Assembly: GCF_000661915.1 (NCBI RefSeq)
Contig: NZ_CP007509.1
Location: 2,497,501-2,561,500 of the forward strand
DNA: 64,000 nt
From: Stutzerimonas decontaminans
Lineage (GTDB): Bacteria > Pseudomonadota > Gammaproteobacteria > Pseudomonadales > Pseudomonadaceae
Reading direction: 5' to 3'
Part shown: in pieces, positions 9,523-20,016 of the stretch
How positions within the stretch are numbered: position 1 is the first letter of the stretch
How the letters are laid out: each line of letters begins with the position of its first letter
Program-made: the position numbers and the translations under genes
Notes under the pieces: model-generated
Database searches by the model: none
The model's input: the letters and a program-made list of their open reading frames with translations, nothing else
What the model was told of the DNA's origin: nothing

Positions 9523-9642
9523 GGGAAGCTCCTTCTGCTTGGAAATTACGGCGACATCCAGCGTACAACCATCTAGGCGCGCATATTAGCCGCTAGGTGT
9601 CAGAGGCGGAACGGGATTGCAAGGTCGGACATTATCAGCACC

Positions 9643-9674
9643 AATGAAAACGGGGCTGACGCCCCGTTTTCATT
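9643..9674. terminator. Terminator downstream of ppsA
   Basis: AATGAAAACGGGGC, the loop TGAC and GCCCCGTTTTCATT form a perfect 14-pair palindromic hairpin with T-runs on both strands, just after the ppsA stop at 9688. Confidence 0.92.
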
Positions 9675-9687
9675 ACTACTTCAGCGA

Positions 9688-12057
9688 TCAGATTTCGCGA
9701 TCGGCAAGGAAGAACCAGGTATCCAGGACCGAGTCCGGGTTCAGGGACACGCTCTCGATGCCCTGCTCCATCAGCCACTTGGCCAGATCCGGGTGGTCCG
9801 AAGGCCCCTGACCACAGATACCGATGTACTTGCCGGCCTTGTTGCACGCCTGGATGGCGTTGGCCAGAAGCTTCTTCACCGCCGGATTACGCTCATCGAA
9901 CAGGTGGGCGATGATGCCGGAGTCACGGTCCAGGCCGAGGGTCAGCTGAGTCATGTCGTTCGAGCCGATGGAGAAGCCATCGAAGAACTCCAGGAACTCA
10001 TCAGCCAGCAGGGCATTGGATGGTAGTTCGCACATCATGATGACCCGCAGGCCATTCTCGCCGCGCTTGAGGCCGTATTTGGCGAGCAGATCAATGACCT
10101 GCGAGGCTTCACCCAGGGTGCGCACGAAAGGCACCATCAGCTCGACGTTGGTCAGGCCCATGACGTCGCGGACCTTCTTCATCGCACGGCATTCGAGCTC
10201 GAAGCAATCACGGAACGAGTCGCTGATATAACGCGAGGCACCGCGGAAGCCGAGCATCGGGTTCTCTTCTTCCGGCTCGTACAACTTGCCGCCGATGAGA
10301 TTGGCGTACTCGTTGGACTTGAAGTCCGAAAGGCGCACGATGACCTTCTTCGGCCAGAACGCCGCAGCCAGGGTACTTACGCCCTCGACCAGCTTCTCAA
10401 CGTAGAAGTTGACCGGATCGTCGTAGCCAGCGATGCGCTTCTCTACACTGCTCTTCACATCTGCAGGCAGGCCGTCGAAGTTCAGCAGTGCCTTGGGATG
10501 CACGCCGATCATGCGGTTGATGATGAACTCGAGACGGGCCAGGCCGACACCTTCGTTCGGCAGATGCGCGAAATCAAAGGCACGATCAGGGTTACCGACG
10601 TTCATCATGATCTTGAACGGCAGCTCCGGCATGGCGTCGATGGAGTTCTGACGAATGTCGAAGCCCAGTTCGCCATCGAAGATTAGGCCAGTGTCGCCTT
10701 CGGCACAGGAAACGGTGACGCGCTGACCATCTTTCAGCATTTCGGTGGCGTTACCGCAGCCAACGACCGCCGGAATCCCCAGCTCGCGAGCGATGATTGC
10801 CGCATGGCAGGTACGCCCGCCACGGTTGGTGACGATCGCGCTGGCGCGCTTCATAACCGGCTCCCAATCCGGGTCGGTCATGTCGGAAACCAGCACATCG
10901 CCCGGCTGGACCTTGTCCATTTCGCTGACGTTGTGGATGACCTTGACCGGACCTGCGCCGATTCGCTGACCGATGGCACGGCCTTCGACCAGCACGGTGC
11001 CTTTTTCCTTCAGCAGATAGCGCTCCATGACATTGGCGCTGCTGCGGCTCTTCACGGTTTCCGGACGCGCCTGGACGATATACAGCTGGTTGTCGTCGCC
11101 ATCTTTGGCCCACTCGATGTCCATCGGACGCCCGTAGTGCTTCTCGATGGTCATGGCCTGCCTGGCCAGATTGCTCACTTCTTCGTCGGTCAGGCAGAAG
11201 CGCATGCGATCGGCTTGGTCGACATCGACGGTCTTGACCGACTTGCCGGCGCTGGCTTCAGCGCCGTAGACCATCTTGATCGCCTTGCTGCCCAGGTTGC
11301 GGCGCAGGATTGCCGGGCGACCAGCTTCCAGCGTGTGCTTGTGGACATAGAATTCATCCGGATTGACCGCGCCCTGAACGACAGTTTCACCCAGCCCGTA
11401 GGCGCCGGTGATGAACACCACGTCACGGAAGCCGGATTCGGTATCCAGGGTGAACATGACGCCGGCGGTGCCGGTTTCCGAGCGGACCATGCGCTGCACA
11501 CCGGCAGACAGGGCGACCAGTTTGTGATCAAAGCCCTGATGCACGCGGTAAGCAATGGCACGGTCATTGAACAGCGAGGCGAACACTTCCTTGGTCGCGC
11601 GGATCACGTTGTCCACGCCACGGATGTTGAGGAAGGTTTCCTGCTGACCAGCGAAGGAAGCGTCCGGCAGGTCTTCTGCAGTGGCCGAGGAGCGAACCGC
11701 GACCGCCATATGGTCGTTACCACCGGACATTTCTGCGAATGCACTGCGAATGTCGGCATCCAGCTTCGGCGGGAATTGCGCCTCCATGACCCAACCGCGA
11801 ATCTGCGCGCCGGCTTTGGCGAGGGCGTTGACGTCATCCACGTCCAGCGCATCGAGAAGCGCATGGATCTGCTCGTTGAGACCGCTGAGCTCCATGAAAT
11901 CACGATAGGCCTGGGCCGTAGTGGCGAAACCGCCAGGCACCGAAACACCTGCGCCTGCGAGGTTGCTGATCATCTCGCCGAGGGAGGCGTTCTTGCCCCC
12001 TACACGCTCAACGTCATGATTGCCGAGCTTATCGAGGGAAACTACGTACTCTACCAA
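9688..12057 (-). CDS. ppsA: Phosphoenolpyruvate synthase PpsA
   Basis: PpsA converts pyruvate, ATP and water to phosphoenolpyruvate, AMP and phosphate in gluconeogenesis. The 789 residues show the N-terminal ATP-binding domain ([30 protein letters not shown]), the phosphohistidine swivel domain with GGRTCHAAI (catalytic His), and the C-terminal PEP-binding TIM barrel ([23 protein letters not shown]). The start codon is TTG at 12057: the reading [14 protein letters not shown] matches known PpsA N-termini and no ATG is available in frame. GGAGAG lies upstream. It is divergent from ppsR, which regulates it. Confidence 0.97.
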   Translation of the reverse strand: MVEYVVSLDKLGNHDVERVGGKNASLGEMISNLAGAGVSVPGGFATTAQAYRDFMELSGLNEQIHALLDALDVDDVNALAKAGAQIRGWVMEAQFPPKLDADIRSAFAEMSGGNDHMAVAVRSSATAEDLPDASFAGQQETFLNIRGVDNVIRATKEVFASLFNDRAIAYRVHQGFDHKLVALSAGVQRMVRSETGTAGVMFTLDTESGFRDVVFITGAYGLGETVVQGAVNPDEFYVHKHTLEAGRPAILRRNLGSKAIKMVYGAEASAGKSVKTVDVDQADRMRFCLTDEEVSNLARQAMTIEKHYGRPMDIEWAKDGDDNQLYIVQARPETVKSRSSANVMERYLLKEKGTVLVEGRAIGQRIGAGPVKVIHNVSEMDKVQPGDVLVSDMTDPDWEPVMKRASAIVTNRGGRTCHAAIIARELGIPAVVGCGNATEMLKDGQRVTVSCAEGDTGLIFDGELGFDIRQNSIDAMPELPFKIMMNVGNPDRAFDFAHLPNEGVGLARLEFIINRMIGVHPKALLNFDGLPADVKSSVEKRIAGYDDPVNFYVEKLVEGVSTLAAAFWPKKVIVRLSDFKSNEYANLIGGKLYEPEEENPMLGFRGASRYISDSFRDCFELECRAMKKVRDVMGLTNVELMVPFVRTLGEASQVIDLLAKYGLKRGENGLRVIMMCELPSNALLADEFLEFFDGFSIGSNDMTQLTLGLDRDSGIIAHLFDERNPAVKKLLANAIQACNKAGKYIGICGQGPSDHPDLAKWLMEQGIESVSLNPDSVLDTWFFLADREI

Positions 12058-12211
12058 GGTGATCTCTCCACATTAGTGTTGGAAACTCAACCGGGGCCTG
12101 GCCGCACGACTGTGGCCCGACCCTGCAAAATAAGTAACAATGCCCGCCAACCGGGCTCGGCGAAGGGCCTACTATAGCTGGGAACCGTTCTCGACTTAAG
12201 GCCCAAGGCAC

Positions 12212-13030
12212 ATGAAACGAACTGCTTTCTTCATTTCTGACGGCACAGGCATCACCGCGGAAACTCTGGGCCATAGCCTTCTGGCACAGTTCGAGAACAT
12301 AACCTTCACGAAGCTGACCCGCCCGTACATAGACACTGCGGAAAAAGCGCGTGCCATGGTACAGCAAATCAATAATGCCGCGGAGAAGGACGGTGGCCGG
12401 CCGATCATCTTCGACACGCTGGTAAACCAGGAAATCCGTGACATTCTGGCCGAATCCAATGGCTTCATGATCGACATCTTTTCTTCGTTCCTTGCTCCGC
12501 TGGAACATGAGCTGATGTCACGTTCCTCGTATTCCGTTGGGAAGTCTCACTCCATCAGCCACAACTCCAACTACATGGAGCGCATCGAGGCCGTCAACTT
12601 CGCCCTCGATAACGATGATGGCGCCCGCACCCGCTATTACGACAAGGCCGACCTGATTCTCGTCGGCGTTTCCCGCTGTGGCAAAACGCCAACCTGCCTG
12701 TATATGGCGATGCAGTACGGTATTCGCGCCGCCAATTATCCGCTGACTGAGGATGATATGGAGCGCCTGCAGCTTCCCAGCGTTCTCAAGGAATACAAGG
12801 ACAAGCTGTTCGGCCTCACCATCGACCCCGACCGTCTGGCTGCTATTCGTCACGAGCGCAAGCCCAACAGCCGTTACGCCAGCTTCGCTCAGTGCGAATT
12901 CGAAGTCCGCGAGGTGGAAAGCCTGTTCCGCCGCGAGAACATCAACTACATCAACTCCACGCATTTCTCGGTTGAGGAAATCTCCGCCAAGATCCTGGTG
13001 GAGAAAGGCGTCGAGCGCCGACTCAAATAA
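12212..13030 (+). CDS. ppsR: PEP synthase regulatory protein PpsR (kinase/pyrophosphorylase)
   Basis: The protein has 272 residues of the DUF299 family, with [22 protein letters not shown] at the N-terminus and a P-loop [10 protein letters not shown] near residue 150. In enterobacteria PpsR inactivates PEP synthase by ADP-dependent phosphorylation of a threonine next to the catalytic histidine, and reactivates it by Pi-dependent pyrophosphorylation. The target threonine is present in PpsA (GGRTCHAAI). The divergent arrangement with ppsA across a 154-base gap supports the role. Confidence 0.95.
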   Translation: MKRTAFFISDGTGITAETLGHSLLAQFENITFTKLTRPYIDTAEKARAMVQQINNAAEKDGGRPIIFDTLVNQEIRDILAESNGFMIDIFSSFLAPLEHELMSRSSYSVGKSHSISHNSNYMERIEAVNFALDNDDGARTRYYDKADLILVGVSRCGKTPTCLYMAMQYGIRAANYPLTEDDMERLQLPSVLKEYKDKLFGLTIDPDRLAAIRHERKPNSRYASFAQCEFEVREVESLFRRENINYINSTHFSVEEISAKILVEKGVERRLK

Positions 13031-13050
13031 GCGCCGCTTCGCTAGACAAC

Positions 13051-13077
13051 AAAAAGTCCGCTTGGTGCGGACTTTTT
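13051..13077. terminator. Bidirectional terminator between ppsR and prpF
   Basis: AAAAAGTCCGC and GCGGACTTTTT form an 11-pair stem around TTGGT, with T-runs on both strands. It serves the convergent ppsR and prpF transcripts. Confidence 0.92.
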
Positions 13078-13122
13078 GCGTTTTTTAACCAGAAAAAATC
13101 GCTTTCCGGCAGCTGAAGCGCA

Positions 13123-14310
13123 TCAGAATGCGTCGCCCGGCACACGCACCCAGCCTTCCATCAGCACGCGCGCGCTGCGGCTCATGATCGCCTTGGTAAC
13201 GGTCCACTGGTCGTCGATCTGCTTCGCCTCGGCACCGACGCGCAGCGTGCCGGACGGATGGCCAAAGCGCACGGCCTGTCGTTCACCGCCGCCTGCAGCA
13301 AGATTGACCAGCGTACCGGGCACTGCCGCCGCGGTGCCGATGGCCACCGCGCAGGTGCCCATCATCGCGTGGTGCAGCTTGCCCATGGATAAAGCCCGCA
13401 CGAGTAAATCCACCTCACCGGCTTCGATGGTCTTGCCGGAAGACGCCCGATAGCTTTTCGGCTTGGAAACGAAGGCGACCTTTGGCGTGTGCTGGCGGGT
13501 CAGTGCCTCGTCCGCGGTCTTGATCAAGCCCATGCGCAGTGCACCGGCCACACGAATCGACTCCAGACGAGCCAGAGCATCCGGATTGCCGTTGATATCC
13601 TCACGCAGTTCGGTGCCCTGGTAGCCGATGTCCTCGGCATTGACGAAAACCGTCGGGATGCCAGCGCTGATCATGGTCGCCTTGAGCATACCTATGCCGG
13701 GAACATCGAGATCATCGACCAGGTTGCCGGTTGGAAACATCGAACCGCCCTCCTCTCCGTCGTCGGACGGATCGAGGAATTCCAGCACGATCTCGGCAGC
13801 CGGAAAGGTCACTCCGTCCAGCTCGAAGTCGCCGGTTTCCTGCACTTGGCCATTGGTGACCGGTACGTGGGCGATGATGGTCTTGCCGATGTTGGCCTGC
13901 CAGATCCGCACCACACAGGTGCCGTTCTGCGGAATACGCTCAGCATCCACCAGCCCGGCATGCAGCGCGAATGCACCTGCGCCGGTGGACAGGTTGCCGC
14001 AGTTGCCGCTCCAGTCGACGAAGGGCTTGTCGATGGAGACCTGGCCATAGAGGTACTCGACGTCATGATCAAGTCGGGTGCTCTTCGACAGGATCACGCA
14101 CTTGCTGGTGCTGGACGTGGCGCCACCCATGCCGTCGATATGCGCCGAGTACGGGTCGGGGCTGCCGATCACGCGCATGAACAGCTTGTCGCGCGCCGCA
14201 CCGGGCACCTGACAGCTTTCCGGCAGGTCTTGCAAGCGGAAGAACACGCCCTTGCTGGTGCCGCCACGCATATAGGTCGCGGGTATCTTGATCTGAGGCT
14301 GATGAGCCAT
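13123..14310 (-). CDS. prpF: 2-methylaconitate cis-trans isomerase PrpF
   Basis: The protein has 395 residues. Its N-terminus (IPATYMRGGTSKGVFFRLQDLP) and NCGNLSTGAGAFAL and GMGGATSSTSKC segments are typical of PrpF. It isomerises the trans-2-methylaconitate made by AcnD so that a second hydration can give 2-methylisocitrate. Together prpF and acnD replace the iron-free dehydratase PrpD, and no prpD is seen here. It is the last gene of the prp operon, 108 bases after acnD. That gap contains an inverted repeat. Confidence 0.95.
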   Translation of the reverse strand: MAHQPQIKIPATYMRGGTSKGVFFRLQDLPESCQVPGAARDKLFMRVIGSPDPYSAHIDGMGGATSSTSKCVILSKSTRLDHDVEYLYGQVSIDKPFVDWSGNCGNLSTGAGAFALHAGLVDAERIPQNGTCVVRIWQANIGKTIIAHVPVTNGQVQETGDFELDGVTFPAAEIVLEFLDPSDDGEEGGSMFPTGNLVDDLDVPGIGMLKATMISAGIPTVFVNAEDIGYQGTELREDINGNPDALARLESIRVAGALRMGLIKTADEALTRQHTPKVAFVSKPKSYRASSGKTIEAGEVDLLVRALSMGKLHHAMMGTCAVAIGTAAAVPGTLVNLAAGGGERQAVRFGHPSGTLRVGAEAKQIDDQWTVTKAIMSRSARVLMEGWVRVPGDAF

Positions 14311-14340
14311 GAGTGACTCCTGGCTGAAAAATGAATGGTC

Positions 14341-14410
14341 CGTAGGGTGGATCGCGCTTTACCGCGAGGTCGATGCGGCGGATGGAAAAAGCGCCATCCA
14401 CCCTACGAGG
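14341..14410. repeat. Intergenic inverted repeat, CGTAGGGTGG family
   Basis: CGTAGGGTGGAT (14341-14352) pairs with ATCCACCCTACG (14396-14407). The 43-base loop can fold further (GCGCTTTACCGCG). The right end shares 13 identical bases (CCACCCTACGAGG) with an element before the allophanate hydrolase gene at 50133-50145. This points to a dispersed intergenic repeat. Inside the prp operon it may attenuate or stabilise the mRNA. Confidence 0.6.
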
Positions 14411-14418
14411 CCGGACGG

Positions 14419-17022
14419 TCACGCCTGACCGAGGAAGTCCTTGGCGAAACGCTGCAGTACGCCGCCGGCCTGGTACACGCTGACTTCCGCCGCGGTATCG
14501 AGGCGGCAGGTGACCGGAACACGGGTTTCTTCACCATTCTTGTGGTGAATGACCAAGGTCAGGTCGCAGCGAGGCGACAGCTCGCCTTCGATATCGAAGG
14601 TTTCGGTGCCATCCAGGCCAAGGGTCAGGCGCGTGGTGCCCGGCTTGAACTCGACCGGCAACACGCCCATGCCCACCAGGTTGGTGCGATGGATACGCTC
14701 GAAGCCTTCAGCGACGATCACCTCGACACCGGCCAGGCGCACGCCCTTGGCCGCCCAGTCACGCGAGCTGCCCTGACCGTAGTCGGCACCGGCCACGATG
14801 ATCAGGTTCTGCTTGCGGTTCATATAGGTTTCGATGGCTTCCCACATGCGCATCACCTTGCCTTCCGGCTCGACGCGGGCCAGCGATCCCTTCTGCACCT
14901 TGCCACCGACCACGGCCATCTCGTTGACCAGCTGCGGGTTGGCGAACGTCGCCCGCTGCGCGGTCAGGTGGTCGCCGCGGTGGGTAGCGTAGGAGTTGAA
15001 GTCCTCCTCCGGCAGGCCCATCTTCGCCAGGTACTCACCGGCAGCCGAATCCAGCAGGATCGCGTTAGATGGCGACAGGTGATCGGTGGTGATGTTGTCC
15101 GGCAGGATCGCCAGCGGACGCATGCCCTTGAGCGTACGCTCGCCGGCCAGCGCGCCTTCCCAATACGGAGGGCGGCGAATATAGGTCGACATCGGGCGCC
15201 AGTCGTACAGCGGGCTCTTGGCTTCCTCGATGGTGCCCAGATCGAACATCGGGATGTAGATCTGCTTGAACTGCTCCGGCTTGACCGAGGACGCGACGAT
15301 GGCGTCGATTTCCTCGTCGGACGGCCAGAGGTCCTTCAGGGTGATCGGGTTGCCGTTCTTGTCGGTGCCCAGCACATCCTGTTCGATATCGAAGCGCACG
15401 GTACCGGCGATGGCGTAGGCCACTACCAGGGGCGGCGAAGCAAGGAAAGCCTGCTTGGCGTACGGATGGATACGACCGTCGAAGTTGCGGTTACCGGAGA
15501 GGACTGCGGTGGCGTACAGGTCACGCTCGATGATTTCCTGCTGGATCACCGGATCCAGCGCACCGGACATGCCGTTACAGGTGGTGCAGGCGTAGGCGAC
15601 GATGCCAAAGCCGAGCTTTTCCAGCTCGCTCAGCAAGCCGGCCTCTTCCAGATACAGCTTGGCGACCTTGGAACCTGGCGCGAAGGACGTCTTCACCCAG
15701 GGCTTGCGCACCAGACCCAGCTCGTTGGCCTTCTTCGCCAGCAAGCCGGCGGCCACCACGTTGCGCGGGTTGGAGGTGTTGGTGCAGCTGGTGATGGCAG
15801 CAATGATCACTGCACCATCGGGCAGCAGGCCTTCGGCCTCTTCGGCACGCGCTGCAGCCAGCTTGTCTTCGTCGGCGATGCCGCGCTCATGCAGCGCGGA
15901 GGTCGGCAGGCGCTTGTGCGGGTTGCTCGGGCCGGCCATGTTACGCACAACGCTGGACAGGTCGAATTCGAGCACGCGCTCGTATTCGGCACCTTCCAGC
16001 GCCGTCGCCCATAGGCCCGTTTCCTTGGCGTACTGCTCGACCAGCGCGACCTGCTCCGGCTCGCGGCCGGTCAGCTTGAGGTAATCGATGGTCTGCTGGT
16101 CGATGTAGAACATCGAAGCGGTGGCGCCGTATTCCGGACACATGTTGGAGATGGTCGCGCGATCGCCGATGGTCAGGCTGTCGGCACCTTCGCCGAAGAA
16201 CTCAACCCAGGCTCCGACCACACGTTCCTTGCGCAGGAACTCGGTTAGCGCGAGGACGATATCGGTGGCGGTGATGCCAGGCTGACGCCTGCCGGTCAGG
16301 CGTACGCCGACGATGTCGGGCAGGCGCATCATCGACGGCAGACCGAGCATCACGGTTTCGGCTTCCAGGCCGCCGACGCCGATGGCGATGACGCCCAGCG
16401 CATCGACGTGCGGGGTGTGCGAATCGGTACCGACGCAGGTGTCTGGGAAGGCCACGCCACCGCGAGCCTGGATAACCGGCGACATCTTCTCCAGGTTGAT
16501 CTGGTGCATGATGCCGTTGCCGGCCGGAATCACGTCGACGTTCTTGAAGGCCGTCTTGGTCCACTCGATGAAGTGGAAGCGGTCCTCGTTGCGACGCTCT
16601 TCGACGGCACGGTTCTTCTCGAAGGCATCCGGATCGAAGCCGGCAAATTCCACCGCCAGCGAATGGTCGACGATCAGCTGCGTCGGCACCACCGGGTTGA
16701 CCTTCGCCGGGTCGCCGCCTTGCTCCGCGATCGCGTCGCGCAGACCGGCGAGGTCAACCAGCGCGGTCTGGCCGAGGATGTCATGGCAGACCACGCGCGC
16801 CGGATACCAAGGAAAGTCGAGGTCGCGCTTGCGCTCGATGATCTGCTTCAGCGAATCGGTCAGCGCTTCGGGCTCACAGCGACGCACCAGCTGTTCGGCC
16901 AGTACGCGGGAGGTATAGGGCAGCTTGTCGTAGGCGCCCGGCTGAATGGCTTCGATCGCCTCGCGGGTATCGAAGTAGTCAAGCCCAGTGCCTGGCAAAG
17001 GTTTGCGGTGTTGTGTATTCAT
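14419..17022 (-). CDS. acnD: Fe/S-dependent 2-methylisocitrate dehydratase AcnD
   Basis: AcnD dehydrates 2-methylcitrate to 2-methylaconitate in propionate breakdown. The 867 residues follow the AcnA/IRP-type aconitase layout, with SCTNTSNPRNVVAAGLLAKKA and ACTTCNGMSG supplying the three [4Fe-4S] cysteines and the swivel domain (GADYGQGSSRDWAAKG) at the C-terminus. I start at the ATG at 17022 (MNTQHRKPLPGTGLDYFDT), as in homologues. A TTG five codons upstream is possible. It lies between prpC and prpF. Confidence 0.95.
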   Translation of the reverse strand: MNTQHRKPLPGTGLDYFDTREAIEAIQPGAYDKLPYTSRVLAEQLVRRCEPEALTDSLKQIIERKRDLDFPWYPARVVCHDILGQTALVDLAGLRDAIAEQGGDPAKVNPVVPTQLIVDHSLAVEFAGFDPDAFEKNRAVEERRNEDRFHFIEWTKTAFKNVDVIPAGNGIMHQINLEKMSPVIQARGGVAFPDTCVGTDSHTPHVDALGVIAIGVGGLEAETVMLGLPSMMRLPDIVGVRLTGRRQPGITATDIVLALTEFLRKERVVGAWVEFFGEGADSLTIGDRATISNMCPEYGATASMFYIDQQTIDYLKLTGREPEQVALVEQYAKETGLWATALEGAEYERVLEFDLSSVVRNMAGPSNPHKRLPTSALHERGIADEDKLAAARAEEAEGLLPDGAVIIAAITSCTNTSNPRNVVAAGLLAKKANELGLVRKPWVKTSFAPGSKVAKLYLEEAGLLSELEKLGFGIVAYACTTCNGMSGALDPVIQQEIIERDLYATAVLSGNRNFDGRIHPYAKQAFLASPPLVVAYAIAGTVRFDIEQDVLGTDKNGNPITLKDLWPSDEEIDAIVASSVKPEQFKQIYIPMFDLGTIEEAKSPLYDWRPMSTYIRRPPYWEGALAGERTLKGMRPLAILPDNITTDHLSPSNAILLDSAAGEYLAKMGLPEEDFNSYATHRGDHLTAQRATFANPQLVNEMAVVGGKVQKGSLARVEPEGKVMRMWEAIETYMNRKQNLIIVAGADYGQGSSRDWAAKGVRLAGVEVIVAEGFERIHRTNLVGMGVLPVEFKPGTTRLTLGLDGTETFDIEGELSPRCDLTLVIHHKNGEETRVPVTCRLDTAAEVSVYQAGGVLQRFAKDFLGQA

Positions 17023-17097
17023 GCCGGAAGAACTCAATCCAGTAATGTTCCGTGGGGCGAGGTCTGGGGAGCTTGTGAGACAAGCCCCCCGCTCCGA

Positions 17098-18225
17098 TCA
17101 ACGCTGGGCGATCGGGACGACCTTGCGCTGTTCCGGACCGATGTATTCGGCGCTCGGCCGAATGATCCGGTTGTTGCTGCGTTGTTCGAACACATGGGAC
17201 GCCCAGCCGGTGACGCGCGAACAGACGAAGATCGGCGTGAACAGCTTGGTGGGAATGCCCATGAAGTGATAAGCGGAGGCATGGTAGAAGTCGGCGTTGG
17301 GGAAAAGCTTCTTCTGTTCCCACATGGTTTCGTCGACAGCCACCGAGACTGGGTAGAGCACGGTATCGCCCACTTCGTCAGCTAGCTTCTTGGCCCAGAC
17401 CTTGATCACCTCGTTGCGCGGGTCGGAAACGCTGTAGATCGCGTGACCGAAGCCCATGATCTTGTCCTTGCGCTCGAGCATGCCAAGGATCGCTTCGCGG
17501 GCTTCTTCCGGACTCTTCCACTGCTCGATCATGTCCATCGCCGCTTCGTTGGCGCCGCCATGCAGCGGGCCGCGCAGCGAACCGATGGCACCGGTCACGC
17601 AGGAATAGAGGTCGGACAGGGTCGAGGCGCAGACCCGTGCGGTGAAGGTCGAAGCGTTGAACTCGTGCTCGGCGTAGAGGATCAGCGAAACGTTCATCAC
17701 CTTGACGTGCAGGTCGCTCGGCTTCTTGTCGTGCAGCAGCGCGAGGAAATGACCACCCAGAGTGTCTTCATCGCTGGTGCAATTAATGCGGACACCGTCG
17801 TGGGTGAAGCGATACCAGTAGCACATGATCGCCGGGAACGCCGCCATCAGACGCTCAGCCACATCGCGCTGCTGGTCGAAGCTCAGCTCCGGCTCCAGCG
17901 TGCCGAGCACTGACGAACCGGTACGCATGACGTCCATCGGATGTGCGCTGGCCGGGATGCGCTCGAGCACTTCCTTCAGCGCCTGCGGCAGGTCGCGCAT
18001 GGTCTTCAGGCGATTCTTGTAATCCGCCAGTTGCTGAGCGGTGGGCAGCTCACCGTAGAACAGCAGGTAGGCCACTTCCTCGAAATCGCATTCGGCCGCC
18101 AGATCGCGCACGTCGTAGCCGCGGTAGGTCAGCCCGGCGCCGGTCTTGCCGACAGTACACAGGGCAGTCTGTCCGGCGATCTGTCCGCGCAGACCCGCAC
18201 CGCTCAATACTTTTGCTTCAGCCAT
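17098..18225 (-). CDS. prpC: 2-methylcitrate synthase PrpC
   Basis: PrpC condenses propionyl-CoA with oxaloacetate to 2-methylcitrate. The 375 residues show the citrate-synthase fold motifs GLTYRGYDVRDLA, LRGPLHGGANEAAM (active-site His), GFGHAIYSVSDPR (active-site His) and the C-terminal FVCSRVTGWASHVFEQ (substrate Arg). The short N-terminus fits the methylcitrate synthase group. AAGGAGA lies five bases before the ATG at 18225, so I reject the longer open frame. It lies between prpB and acnD. Confidence 0.96.
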   Translation of the reverse strand: MAEAKVLSGAGLRGQIAGQTALCTVGKTGAGLTYRGYDVRDLAAECDFEEVAYLLFYGELPTAQQLADYKNRLKTMRDLPQALKEVLERIPASAHPMDVMRTGSSVLGTLEPELSFDQQRDVAERLMAAFPAIMCYWYRFTHDGVRINCTSDEDTLGGHFLALLHDKKPSDLHVKVMNVSLILYAEHEFNASTFTARVCASTLSDLYSCVTGAIGSLRGPLHGGANEAAMDMIEQWKSPEEAREAILGMLERKDKIMGFGHAIYSVSDPRNEVIKVWAKKLADEVGDTVLYPVSVAVDETMWEQKKLFPNADFYHASAYHFMGIPTKLFTPIFVCSRVTGWASHVFEQRSNNRIIRPSAEYIGPEQRKVVPIAQR

Positions 18226-18320
18226 TGCTATCTCCTTATTGGATTTGTTCTGGATACCGCAAATCACGTTGAAAAATGGATCGCAAAGCGCCCGCTGGCA
18301 AATCGGTCGGGCGCTACTCG

Positions 18321-19208
18321 TCAGCTCTTCTTCTGGGCGAACAGCGCGTCGAGGTGCTGTTCGAACGCGTGGTAGTTGATGCGATCGTAGAGCTCCATGC
18401 GGGTCTGCATGGTGTCGATCACGTTCGCCTGGGTGCCATCACGGCGCAGCGCGGTGTAAACGTTCTCGGCAGCCTTGTTCATGGCGCGGAACGCCGACAA
18501 CGGATAGAGCACCAGAGAGACGTCGACGCTCGCCAGCTCTTCTGTGGTGTACAGCGGCGTGGCGCCGAATTCGGTGATGTTGGCCAGGATCGGCGCTTTC
18601 ACGCGGTCGGCGAAGACCTTGTACATGTCCAGCTCGGTGATCGCCTCGGGGAAGATCATGTCCGCGCCGGCCTCGATGCAGGCGGCCGCACGATCCAGCG
18701 CCGAGTTCAGCCCTTCCACCGCCAGCGCATCGGTCCGCGCCATGATCACGAAGCTGTCGTCGGTACGCGCATCGACGGCCGCCTTGATGCGGTCGACCAT
18801 CTCCTGCTGCGAGACGATCTCCTTGTTCGGGCGATGGCCGCAGCGCTTCGCACCGACTTGATCCTCGATATGGATCGCCGCCGCGCCGAACTTGATCATC
18901 GACTTGACGGTGCGGGCCACGTTGAAGGCCGAGGAGCCGAAGCCGGTGTCGACATCCACCAGCAGCGGCAGGTCGCAGACGTCGGTGATCCGGCGTACGT
19001 CGGTCAGCACGTCGTCGAGTCCGGTGATGCCGAGGTCAGGCAGACCCAGCGAACCGGCGGCGACACCGCCGCCGGACAGGTAAATGGCCTTGAAGCCAGC
19101 GCGTTTGGCCAGCAGAGCATGGTTGGCGTTGATCGCACCGACGACCTGCAGCGGATGTTCACTGGCCACGGCGTCACGGAAACGCTGACCGGCAGAAGGA
19201 AGAGTCAT
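18321..19208 (-). CDS. prpB: 2-methylisocitrate lyase PrpB
   Basis: PrpB cleaves 2-methylisocitrate to pyruvate and succinate, the last step of the methylcitrate cycle. The 295 residues show the isocitrate-lyase/PEP-mutase motifs [31 protein letters not shown] and [14 protein letters not shown]; the KRCGH segment holds the catalytic cysteine. Its ATG overlaps the stop of the GntR gene by four bases (ATGA), so the two are translationally coupled. Confidence 0.96.
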   Translation of the reverse strand: MTLPSAGQRFRDAVASEHPLQVVGAINANHALLAKRAGFKAIYLSGGGVAAGSLGLPDLGITGLDDVLTDVRRITDVCDLPLLVDVDTGFGSSAFNVARTVKSMIKFGAAAIHIEDQVGAKRCGHRPNKEIVSQQEMVDRIKAAVDARTDDSFVIMARTDALAVEGLNSALDRAAACIEAGADMIFPEAITELDMYKVFADRVKAPILANITEFGATPLYTTEELASVDVSLVLYPLSAFRAMNKAAENVYTALRRDGTQANVIDTMQTRMELYDRINYHAFEQHLDALFAQKKS

Positions 19209-19930
19209 GCATTACCCCTTTTGTGTGGTGTTTGTTCAAGAGCACCTTTGAAGTGGCGCTCGACATTGCGCTTGGAAGCCGCGATGTGGCGGCGCATCAG
19301 CAGCTCCGCCAACTCGCCATCGCGTTCGGCGATGGCGTCGAGAATCCTATGGTGTTCGGCGAAGGCCTGGTGCGGCCGATTCGGCGTGGTGGAGAACTGG
19401 ATGCGGTACATGCGTACGAGCTGGTAGAGCTCGTCGCAGAGCAGCTTGGCCAGTGTGCGGTTACCGCTGCCCTGGATGATCCGGTAATGGAAGTCGAAGT
19501 CGCCTTCCTGCTGGTAGTAGCCGACACCGGCCTGGAACGCCTCATCGCGCTCGTGGGTGCTCAGAACCCGGCGCAGGTCGTCGATTTCCGCCTCGCTCAT
19601 GCGTTCGGCGGCCAGGCGACAGGCCATGCCTTCCAGTGACTCACGGATCTCATAGAGCTCGATCAGCTCGGCATGACTGAGCGACACCACCCGCGCGCCA
19701 ACATGCGGCACGCGGACCAGCAGCTTCTGCCCTTCCAGGCGGTGAATCGCTTCGCGCAAAGGGCCGCGGCTGATGCCATAGGTGCGCGCCAGCTCCGGCT
19801 CGGAAATCTTGCTTCCCGGCGCGATCTCGCCCTTGACGATAGCCGCCTGTATCAGGCGGAACACGTGCTCGGCCAGCGTGCCGCTATCGAGTTGGTGTGC
19901 CGGTGGTGAAAGCTCAACGGTGTCCAGCAT
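19205..19930 (-). CDS. GntR/FadR-type regulator of the prp operon
   Basis: The protein has 241 residues. An N-terminal winged helix (about 18-85, with [30 protein letters not shown]) is followed by an all-helical FCD ligand domain ([17 protein letters not shown]...[18 protein letters not shown]...EHHRILDAI). As the first gene of the operon ahead of prpB, it is the likely local regulator, responding to a methylcitrate-cycle intermediate. The ATG at 19930 lies two bases from a perfect 12-base palindrome, with a second copy upstream, so autoregulation is likely. No Shine-Dalgarno sequence is visible in front of it. Confidence 0.9.
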   Translation of the reverse strand: MLDTVELSPPAHQLDSGTLAEHVFRLIQAAIVKGEIAPGSKISEPELARTYGISRGPLREAIHRLEGQKLLVRVPHVGARVVSLSHAELIELYEIRESLEGMACRLAAERMSEAEIDDLRRVLSTHERDEAFQAGVGYYQQEGDFDFHYRIIQGSGNRTLAKLLCDELYQLVRMYRIQFSTTPNRPHQAFAEHHRILDAIAERDGELAELLMRRHIAASKRNVERHFKGALEQTPHKRGNA

Positions 19931-19931
19931 G

Positions 19932-19943
19932 ATTGTCGACAAT
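19932..19943. promoter_or_regulatory. Operator 1 of the prp regulator
   Basis: ATTGTCGACAAT is a perfect 12-base palindrome placed between the promoter and the start codon of the GntR gene. It is the form expected for a GntR dimer site. Site 2 (20007-20016) shares ATTGTCGACA. Confidence 0.7.
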
Positions 19944-19961
19944 TCAAGTTTTGATGGTGCG

Positions 19962-19990
19962 AAACTACGCCCGATACACCAACCAGTCAA
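19962..19990 (-). promoter_or_regulatory. Candidate promoter of the prp operon
   Basis: On the minus strand TTGACT (19990-19985) and TAGTTT (19967-19962) are 17 bases apart. Transcription would start near 19955, leaving a leader of only about 25 bases. The two palindromes lie on either side of this promoter. Confidence 0.5.
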
Positions 19991-20006
19991 CAGAACACCA
20001 CGACAG

Positions 20007-20016
20007 ATTGTCGACA
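20007..20016. promoter_or_regulatory. Operator 2 of the prp regulator
   Basis: ATTGTCGACA repeats ten of the twelve bases of operator 1. The centres of the two TGTCGACA cores are 75 bases apart, close to seven helical turns, so both sites face the same side of the DNA. Confidence 0.6.

Noticed and set aside
10804..12177. 457-codon open frame antisense to ppsA
   Set aside because: Overlaps a certain gene along its whole length and has no recognisable protein features.
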